Shown one piece after another: positions 43,783-49,041 of a stretch of DNA of 49,041 nucleotides. The notes beneath the pieces were generated by a model, which saw only the letters and a list, made by a program, of their open reading frames with translations, was not told the origin of the DNA and did not search any database. This stretch comes from Rhodospirillales bacterium (GTDB lineage: Bacteria; Pseudomonadota; Alphaproteobacteria; Rhodospirillales; JASLLZ01). The stretch spans positions 1-49,041 of the forward strand of contig JASLZL010000036.1 of assembly GCA_030754885.1 (NCBI GenBank), read 5' to 3'. The number at the start of each line of letters is the position of its first letter. Within the stretch, counting starts at the first letter, position 1. The position numbers and the translations under genes were made by a program.

Positions 43783-45770
43783 GATGCCGCTGGCTGGGCG
43801 CCACCCGCCGCCGCCCTTTGCCGACGCGCCGGCGCGCCGATGCGGTGGCGACGGTCGCTGAGACTTACCACGCCACCAGCCACCATGATCAAGGCGCCGG
43901 CCCAGATCCAGGCCAAAAGCGGATTGAAATAAAGCCGGGTAACGAAGCCACCTTTTTCATCGGCATCGCCGATCACCGCGTAGAGATCGCCCAGGAACAT
44001 GGAGTGGATGGCAGCCTCGGTGGTCGGTCGCCCCTCCACCGGATAGGTCCTCTTTTCCGGATAGAGCGTCGTCAGCGCTCGACCGTCCTCGCTGACCTCG
44101 AAGGTTCCACGGATCGCCAAGTAGTTGGGGCCGGCGGCGCGCCGGGCACCGCGGAAAGTAAAGGTATAACCAGCCACGGCGACGCTATCACCGGGTTGCA
44201 TGGTCTGGATGCTTTCCGTCTTCCAAGCCGCCGAGGCGGTCATCCCGGCGACGGTCACGGCAAGACCGGCGTGGGCGATAGTCATACCCCACGAAGCCCG
44301 CTGCAAGTGCACCAACCGGCGCAGGCTCTCGGCCATGGGCACGCGGAACAGGCGCACCCGCGCCGCCAGTTCGCTCGCCGTGCCGACAAAAAGCCACGCC
44401 GCCACCGCCATGCCGAGGAGCGCCAAGACAGAACCGTCGGCAACCACGAACCAGGTCCCCACGGCCACCGCCAGCGCAATCATCAAGGCGGCCTTCAGAC
44501 GCCCCAGCGCTCCGCCCAAGTCGCCCCGCTTCCAAGCCAGAAACGGTCCCACCGCCATGGCCGCCAGCATGGGCACCATGAGGGGAATGAAAACGGCATT
44601 GAAAAACGGCGCCCCCACCGACACCTTGCCGCCGCCGACGGCGTCGAGAAACAACGGATAAAGAGTGCCAAGAAGCACCGCCGCCGCCGCCGTCGTCATA
44701 ATGAGGTTATTCAATAAAAGTCCGCCCTCGCGCGAGATCGGCTGGAACAAACCGCCCGCCCGGAGCGCCGGAGCGCGAACCGCAAACAGCGCCAAAGAGC
44801 CGCCGATGACAATGATCAGGAGAGCCAGAATGAAGACGCCGCGCGCCGGATCGGCGGCAAAGGTATGCACCGACGTCAGGACCCCTGATCGCACCAGGAA
44901 GGTGCCGAGCAAGCTGAGGGAGAAGGCGACAATGGCCAGAAACACGGTCCAGCCCTTGAGCGTGTCGCGTTTCTCGACGACCACCGAAGAGTGCAGCAAC
45001 GCCGTGCCCGCCAGCCAGGGCATAAACGAGGCGTTCTCGACCGGGTCCCAGAACCACCAGCCGCCCCAGCCCAGCTCATAATAGGCCCACCACGACCCAA
45101 GCCCGATGCCGACGGTCAAGAACGACCACGCCGCCAGAGTCCACGGCCGCACCCAACGCGCCCAGGTGGCATCGACTCGGCCCTCAATCAGCGCCGCGAT
45201 GGCGAACGAGAAGGCCATCGAGAAGCCGACGTAGCCGAGGTAAAGAAAGGGCGGGTGGAAGGCAAGACCCGGATCCTGCAACAACGGGTTCAGTCCACGC
45301 CCATCGGCGGGCGCCACCAGAAGACGCTCGAAGGGGTTGGAGGTAAATAAGATGAAAGCAAGGAAGCCGATCCCAATCATGGCCTGCACCGAAAGCACCC
45401 GAGCGCCCAGCGCCTGCGGCAGATTGCGACCGAAGGCCGCGACCGCCGAGCCGAACAGTGCCAGGATCAGGACCCAAAGCAGCATGGAGCCCTCGTGGTT
45501 GGCCCACACGCCAGAGATCTTGTAGAGCATGGGTTTGGCGGAATGGGAATTCCGCGCCACGTTGAGAACCGAGAAGTCCGAAGTGACGTAGGCCTGGGTC
45601 AGGCAGGCGAAAGCGATGGCGACGAGCACGAACTGAACCAAAGCCGCCGGGCGCGCCACCGCCATCCACTGAGCGTCGCCGCGCTGGGCACCGACCAGGG
45701 GCACCACGGCCTGAATGAGAGCTACCGAGAGCGCCAGAATCAACGCGAAATGACCAAGCTCGGGGATCAC
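43779..45770 (-). CDS. ccmF: Haem lyase subunit CcmF
   Basis: A 663-residue membrane protein with about 15 hydrophobic segments, the core of the System I haem lyase. The tryptophan-rich WWD motif is present as G-W-G-G-W-W-F-W-D-P-V-E-N-A-S-F-M-P-W-L; LLVWVLILALFG and NGHEGSMLLWVL-like segments precede it. The conserved haem-ligating histidines lie in HEGSMLLW, in HPPFLYLGYVG, and around the WWD domain. The start is a GTG at 45770 that overlaps the ccmE stop by four bases; an ATG at 45830 lies inside ccmE. It attaches haem from CcmE to the CxxCH of apocytochrome c. Confidence 0.96.
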   Translation of the reverse strand: MIPELGHFALILALSVALIQAVVPLVGAQRGDAQWMAVARPAALVQFVLVAIAFACLTQAYVTSDFSVLNVARNSHSAKPMLYKISGVWANHEGSMLLWVLILALFGSAVAAFGRNLPQALGARVLSVQAMIGIGFLAFILFTSNPFERLLVAPADGRGLNPLLQDPGLAFHPPFLYLGYVGFSMAFSFAIAALIEGRVDATWARWVRPWTLAAWSFLTVGIGLGSWWAYYELGWGGWWFWDPVENASFMPWLAGTALLHSSVVVEKRDTLKGWTVFLAIVAFSLSLLGTFLVRSGVLTSVHTFAADPARGVFILALLIIVIGGSLALFAVRAPALRAGGLFQPISREGGLLLNNLIMTTAAAAVLLGTLYPLFLDAVGGGKVSVGAPFFNAVFIPLMVPMLAAMAVGPFLAWKRGDLGGALGRLKAALMIALAVAVGTWFVVADGSVLALLGMAVAAWLFVGTASELAARVRLFRVPMAESLRRLVHLQRASWGMTIAHAGLAVTVAGMTASAAWKTESIQTMQPGDSVAVAGYTFTFRGARRAAGPNYLAIRGTFEVSEDGRALTTLYPEKRTYPVEGRPTTEAAIHSMFLGDLYAVIGDADEKGGFVTRLYFNPLLAWIWAGALIMVAGGVVSLSDRRHRIGAPARRQRAAAGGAQPAAS

Positions 45771-46249
45771 TTGCGCGTTTCTCCCTTCAGCGGGCCGGCA
45801 TCCCCCAATGCCTCTTCCAGGTGTTTCCACTTGCCTGATTTCTTAAGTGCGTCAGCGACCTCGGGCGGCATGTAGTTTTCGTCGTGCTTGGCCAAGACCT
45901 CGTCGGCGTGGAAGATGCCGTCCCGCAAGCGGCCCTCGGCGACCACGCCTTGGCCCTCGCGAAAGAGGTCCGGCAACAGGCCCCGATAGGTAACCTTGAC
46001 CGTGTTTGCCAGATCGGTGATGCGAAATGTGACGCGGGCTTCGCCGACGTTCTTCTCGACGCTGCCCTCCTCAACCAGGCCGCCGATGCGCATCCGGCGG
46101 TCGGGCGGGAGCTTCTTCTCGACCACGTCGGTGGGACTATGGAAAAAGACGATGTTGTCCTCAAAGGCGGTCAGCACAAGCGCCGCCGCAGTGGCGACCA
46201 GCAGGAAGCCGAGAAAGACAAAGGTAAGGCGGCGGTGTTTACGCTTCAT
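45767..46249 (-). CDS. ccmE: Haem chaperone CcmE
   Basis: A 160-residue periplasmic haem chaperone with an N-terminal anchor (LTFVFLGFLLVATAAALVLT). The covalent haem-binding histidine is His122 in L-A-K-H-D-E-N-Y-M-P-P-E, with the axial Tyr126, corresponding to E. coli His130 and Tyr134. The OB fold precedes it, for example RMRIGGLVEEGSVEK. The start ATG at 46249 (MKRKHRRLTF) is chosen; it overlaps ccmD by 11 bases and ccmF by four. Confidence 0.96.
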   Translation of the reverse strand: MKRKHRRLTFVFLGFLLVATAAALVLTAFEDNIVFFHSPTDVVEKKLPPDRRMRIGGLVEEGSVEKNVGEARVTFRITDLANTVKVTYRGLLPDLFREGQGVVAEGRLRDGIFHADEVLAKHDENYMPPEVADALKKSGKWKHLEEALGDAGPLKGETRK

Positions 46250-46433
46250 CGGACGCCTCGTCCTCGGTCGCCACATCCTCGTCCTGCAACTCTTTGAGCG
46301 CCGTCTCGCCAGCGCGCAGAAACGAAAGGCTGTTCGCGAAAAGCGCCCCCAGGACGACCAACGTGATGACGAAGCTGGGCCAGACGTAGGCGCCGTAGCC
46401 GCCCATGTGAAAAAAAGATGTTATCGGGTCCAT
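46239..46433 (-). CDS. ccmD: Haem exporter protein CcmD
   Basis: A 64-residue single-span protein that holds the CcmABC transporter to CcmE. It begins MDPITSFFHMGGYGAYVWPS, which matches the family motif M-G-G-Y-x-x-Y-V-W-x-S, and continues with a membrane helix FVITLVVLGALFANSLSFLR and an acidic tail. It lies between ccmC and ccmE, 17 bp after ccmC. Confidence 0.94.
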   Translation of the reverse strand: MDPITSFFHMGGYGAYVWPSFVITLVVLGALFANSLSFLRAGETALKELQDEDVATEDEASDEA

Positions 46434-46450
46434 GGTCCAATATCCGGTCC

Positions 46451-47173
46451 CTATCCGTGAGCCCGGCGCAAGCGAACCGCCCGCACCTTGCCGGCAACGA
46501 TCTCAGCTCTAAGGCGCAGCAGCAGCACCCACAAGTAATAGGTGGTGAAGGCCAGGCCCATCAGCAACAGGGGCGTCAGCATGCTGGGGTGAATGGCGGG
46601 GCCGCCCGCCTTGACGACGCTCGACGGTTGATGGAGCGTGTTCCACCAATCGACGGAAAACTTGATGATGGGAACATTGACGAAGCCGACCAGGGCGAGG
46701 ATGGCCGCTGACCGGGCACCGCGCGTCGGATCGTCGAAAGCATTATGCAACGCCATGTAGCCAAGATAGAGAAAAAACAAGATAAGCACCGACGTAAGCC
46801 GCGCGTCCCACACCCACCACGCGCCCCACATGGGCTTGCCCCACAGCGATCCGGTAACAAGGGCCAGAAAGGTAAAGCAGGTACCAATGGGCGCCGTTGC
46901 CTTGGCCGCCATGTCGGCCAGGGGATGCTTCCAAATCAGGCCGACAGCGCTGGCCCCGGCCATGCAGGAATAACAAAACAACGCCATCCATGCCGCCGGC
47001 ACGTGCACGTACATGATGCGCACGGTCTCTCCCTGCTGGTAATCGGCGGGCGAGCCGAACAACGCCAGGAAAAGGCCGGCAATGAGAAGGATCAAGGTCA
47101 GTCCCGCCGTCCACGGCAGCAGCGCCGCGCTCAGGCGCAGGAAGCGGGTGGGATTGGCAAAACGGTGCAGCAT
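46451..47173 (-). CDS. ccmC: Haem ABC-transporter permease CcmC
   Basis: A 240-residue membrane protein with six hydrophobic segments that loads haem on CcmE. The WWD motif is at residues 116-123 (W-G-A-W-W-V-W-D-A-R-L-T). A haem-ligating histidine is in MYVHVPAAWMAL near residue 57, and the second in TLHQPSSV late in the protein. The start MLHRFANPTRFLRLSAALLP is normal. It lies 86 bp after ccmB, the largest gap within the cluster. Confidence 0.96.
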   Translation of the reverse strand: MLHRFANPTRFLRLSAALLPWTAGLTLILLIAGLFLALFGSPADYQQGETVRIMYVHVPAAWMALFCYSCMAGASAVGLIWKHPLADMAAKATAPIGTCFTFLALVTGSLWGKPMWGAWWVWDARLTSVLILFFLYLGYMALHNAFDDPTRGARSAAILALVGFVNVPIIKFSVDWWNTLHQPSSVVKAGGPAIHPSMLTPLLLMGLAFTTYYLWVLLLRLRAEIVAGKVRAVRLRRAHG

Positions 47174-47259
47174 GGCTTTCGATCCCCAGGAGTTCTCGTC
47201 TTGTAACCTAGACGCAATCCATTTCCATTGACCTAACGCAAATAATCATCCTGGCCCCC

Positions 47260-47925
47260 TTATTCCAGGGACTGTCGCAAGGAGGCGGCAGAGGCCCACG
47301 GACAAAGCGCCACGGCGCCGATCAGAAGGCCGCTCAGGATCATCAAATGGGGTCGTGCTGCAAAGCCGCCGATGGCGGCATCGACCGCGGCGACACCGAA
47401 AATTAATACCGGGATAAACAGTGGCAGCACCAGCAAGGACAGCAGTACACCGCCACGCCGGGCGCCAAGGATCAAAGCCGCACCGACACTACCGATGAGG
47501 CTCATGGTCGGCGTTCCCAGCCCAAGGGCAACGATAAGAACAACGAAACCTTGGGCATCCATGTCGAGCAGCACGGCCAATACCGGCGCTGCCACGATCA
47601 GGGGCACCCCCGTGGTCAGCCAGTGAGCAACGACTTTGGCCAAAACGACAAGCTCCAGCGCCACCGGACTGAGAGCCAGCAGCTCTAACGATCCGTCGTC
47701 GTAGTCGGTCTGGAAAAGACGCTCCAGCGAAAGCATGGAGGCAAGCAGCGCCGCCACCCAGATTACGCCGGCGGCGATGCGCGCCAAGATGTTGGCCTCG
47801 GGCCCGACGCCCAAGGGAAACAGCACCACGGCAAGGACGAAGAAGACCACCGCCATGAGGCTGTCGACACCTTGGCGCAAAGCCAGGCGCAAGTCGCGGC
47901 GCATGATCTCGAAGGCCCGTCTCAT
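47260..47925 (-). CDS. ccmB: Haem ABC-transporter permease CcmB
   Basis: A 221-residue permease of the CcmAB ATP-driven complex, which releases holo-CcmE from CcmC. Six hydrophobic segments are visible, starting with MRRDLRLALRQGVDSLMAVV. The conserved LFQTDYDDGSLELLALSPVA near residues 72-91 forms the contact with CcmA. It overlaps ccmA by four bases. Confidence 0.95.
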   Translation of the reverse strand: MRRAFEIMRRDLRLALRQGVDSLMAVVFFVLAVVLFPLGVGPEANILARIAAGVIWVAALLASMLSLERLFQTDYDDGSLELLALSPVALELVVLAKVVAHWLTTGVPLIVAAPVLAVLLDMDAQGFVVLIVALGLGTPTMSLIGSVGAALILGARRGGVLLSLLVLPLFIPVLIFGVAAVDAAIGGFAARPHLMILSGLLIGAVALCPWASAASLRQSLE

Positions 47926-48581
47926 GGCGCCGCCTCCACAGGGTCAGGCTGGCGGGCGAAAGTATCGAGATCGAGCCGGCGGGCGCCGTCCAGGGCGAGC
48001 TCAACATGGGTGGAGATCGCCACCATGCCGCCGCCCGCCCGGTGGCGGGCTATGGCCTTCATCAGACATGAAGTGGCCGCCGCATCAAGAGCCGTCGTCG
48101 GCTCGTCCAGAAGCCACAGGGTGGCCTCCGACGCGGCCAGGCGGGCCAGGTTGGCGCGCCGCTTCTGGCCGGCCGAAAGAAAGCGGCCGGGTACGTCGGA
48201 CAAAGACGCGCTGTCGAAGGTCTTCAATGCCTCAGTGACGACGCCGGAGCCATTCCCCAAACGCGCCCAGAAAGCCAGGTTCTCGGCCACCGTCAGGGCC
48301 GCTTTGACCGGATCGAGGTGCCCGACGTAGTGCAGGCGGGCATTATGCGCCTCGGGATCGATGGCAATGGACTCACCGCCCCAGCGGACGGCGCCGCCGG
48401 CCGGGCGCAAAAGGCCCGCCATAAGGCGCAACAGTGACGACTTGCCGCTTCCGTTGGCACCGACCAGCAACACGGCATCGCCGGCACCAATGGCGAAGTC
48501 GAGGCCGGCGAAAACCAGCCGCTCGCCGCGGATGCAAGTGAGGTCGTGGCCCGTGAAAAGCGTGCCGGGGGCGAGAGCCAT
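47922..48581 (-). CDS. ccmA: Haem exporter ATP-binding protein CcmA
   Basis: A 219-residue ABC ATPase. Walker A is GANGSGKSSLLRLMAGLL, the ABC signature is LSAGQKRRANLARL, and Walker B is LWLLDEPTTALD, followed by the switch histidine in VAISTHVEL. The ATG at 48581 is preferred to a TTG at 48632 because the protein then starts two residues before the first beta strand. No strong ribosome binding site is visible. It is the first gene of a nine-gene cluster whose order (A-B-C-D-E-F-G-H-I) is the complete System I set. Confidence 0.96.
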   Translation of the reverse strand: MALAPGTLFTGHDLTCIRGERLVFAGLDFAIGAGDAVLLVGANGSGKSSLLRLMAGLLRPAGGAVRWGGESIAIDPEAHNARLHYVGHLDPVKAALTVAENLAFWARLGNGSGVVTEALKTFDSASLSDVPGRFLSAGQKRRANLARLAASEATLWLLDEPTTALDAAATSCLMKAIARHRAGGGMVAISTHVELALDGARRLDLDTFARQPDPVEAAP

Positions 48582-48732
48582 GAGGGTCGTCGTCCAAGTC
48601 AGAGTTTGGTCGGGGCGCGCAAGGTAACGCAATATGGCGGCGAAGGAAAATCGCGGCGCGATAGGATCGGTGAAGAGACGGGCCGGAAACGAATTATCGC
48701 TAAACTCATCCCCCGCCGTGCCCTAGACGCTT

Positions 48733-48761
48733 TTGACATAGAGGCTCCAAGTCGCTTAACT
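48733..48761 (+). promoter_or_regulatory. Candidate promoter of the dipeptidase gene
   Basis: TTGACA (48733-48738), a perfect -35 box, is followed 17 bases later by TTAACT (48756-48761), a half-match to the -10 consensus. It would start transcription about 40 bp upstream of the dipeptidase gene. Confidence 0.4.
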
Positions 48762-48807
48762 CAAGTGAACGTGGTAATTCTGAAAAAAATATCACGGGGG
48801 AGGATCA

Positions 48808-49041
48808 ATGTCTTTTTATGAACTGCCGGCGGAGATGGAGGAACGCGCCCAGGCCGTACACGGCGACGCGTTTATCTTCGATGGCGCCATTTCGACAATG
48901 GGCTTCTATATAGAAGAAAAAACCGAAATCCAGGCCTTTCTCGATGGCGGCGTGACCGGCGGCAACATCAGCCTCGCGACCTCCGAGACCGACTTCGCCA
49001 TCGCCATCGACAACATCAGCAAGTTTAAGCGGCTGATCGAG
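48808..49041 (+). CDS. Membrane dipeptidase (peptidase M19) family, N-terminal part
   Basis: The first 78 codons of a gene that runs off the window. Start ATG 48808 follows a strong GGGGGAGGA ribosome binding site. The segment AQAVHGDAFIFDGAISTMGF resembles the renal-dipeptidase (M19) start, in which an H-x-D-A-x-x-x-D-G motif begins the metal-dependent amidohydrolase barrel; here the sequence reads H-G-D-A-F-I-F-D-G. The second stretch (FLDGGVTGGNISLATSETDF) fits the next barrel strand. The metal site residues further on are outside the window. Confidence 0.7.
   Translation, partial: MSFYELPAEMEERAQAVHGDAFIFDGAISTMGFYIEEKTEIQAFLDGGVTGGNISLATSETDFAIAIDNISKFKRLIE

Noticed and set aside
1-49041. 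tRNA, CRISPR array, prophage or plasmid replication genes
   Set aside because: I looked for tRNA T-arm sequences, short regularly spaced repeats, and integrase or replication genes and recognised none.

Overview
The window looks like a GC-rich alphaproteobacterial chromosome, most likely a Rhodospirillales relative. This rests on gene content and order: sdhCDAB, a DivK-type single-domain receiver, the block ffh-rpsP-rimM-trmD-rplS running into leuC-leuD-leuB-asd, mtaB-ftsY, and a full System I cytochrome c maturation cluster (ccmABCDEFGHI). The lineage is inferred from these families; no database search was possible. I found no rRNA, tRNA, CRISPR array or prophage.

Layout. 1-139: end of an IS630-like element, reading left out of the window. 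140-1525: a TPR/heptosyltransferase-like gene that appears cut at its 5' end by that element. 1535-4377: two nearly identical MFS transporter genes in tandem, each with its own copy of the upstream region. 4477-5769: purA (minus). 5884-7352: a metalloid-type arsR-permease pair with a perfect 20-bp palindromic operator. 7441-11623: a secreted protein of unknown function, a possible small membrane protein, an M1-like metallopeptidase gene interrupted by an in-frame TAG, and a ChaN-PDZ gene overlapping it. 11772-15756: gamma-glutamyltransferase, a family 2 glycosyltransferase, a Crp/Fnr regulator and divK. 15848-19228: sdhCDAB (minus). 19229-19908: a 680-bp non-coding region with nested palindromes, DnaA-box-like motifs and a structured, terminator-ended element. 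19909-21904: an overlapping three-gene operon of a CitE-like lyase and a split ThDP-dependent decarboxylase. 22177-30639: asd, leuB, leuD, leuC, rplS, trmD, rimM, rpsP, ffh, all minus. 31120-36743: XRE regulator, Fe-S protein, mtaB, ftsY, EamA and MFS transporters (plus). 36770-38559: DUF924 protein, Nudix hydrolase and two small proteins (minus). 38735-40492: chemoreceptor. 40489-48581: ccmABCDEFGHI with pgk overlapping its 3' end (minus). 48808-end: start of a membrane dipeptidase.

How the genes work together. The ccm cluster encodes haem delivery (CcmABCDE), thiol reduction (CcmG, CcmH) and ligation (CcmF, CcmH, CcmI) for periplasmic c-type cytochromes. With sdhCDAB this indicates a respiratory organism. 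ffh and ftsY, about 3 kb apart on opposite strands, supply the SRP GTPase and its receptor. rpsP-rimM-trmD-rplS is the classical ribosome and tRNA maturation operon. leuBCD and asd serve leucine and aspartate-family amino acid synthesis.

The most unusual features are: a ribosomal protein S16 with 15 tandem nine-residue acidic repeats at its C-terminus; the structured intergenic element next to sdhC; the in-frame amber codon in the M1-like peptidase; the lyase/split-decarboxylase operon of unknown substrate; a promoter and terminator-like hairpin in the ffh leader; and pgk overlapping ccmI by four bases. No single locus is clearly a new defence or mobile system. The structured RNA candidate and the lyase/decarboxylase operon are the best candidates for undescribed biology.
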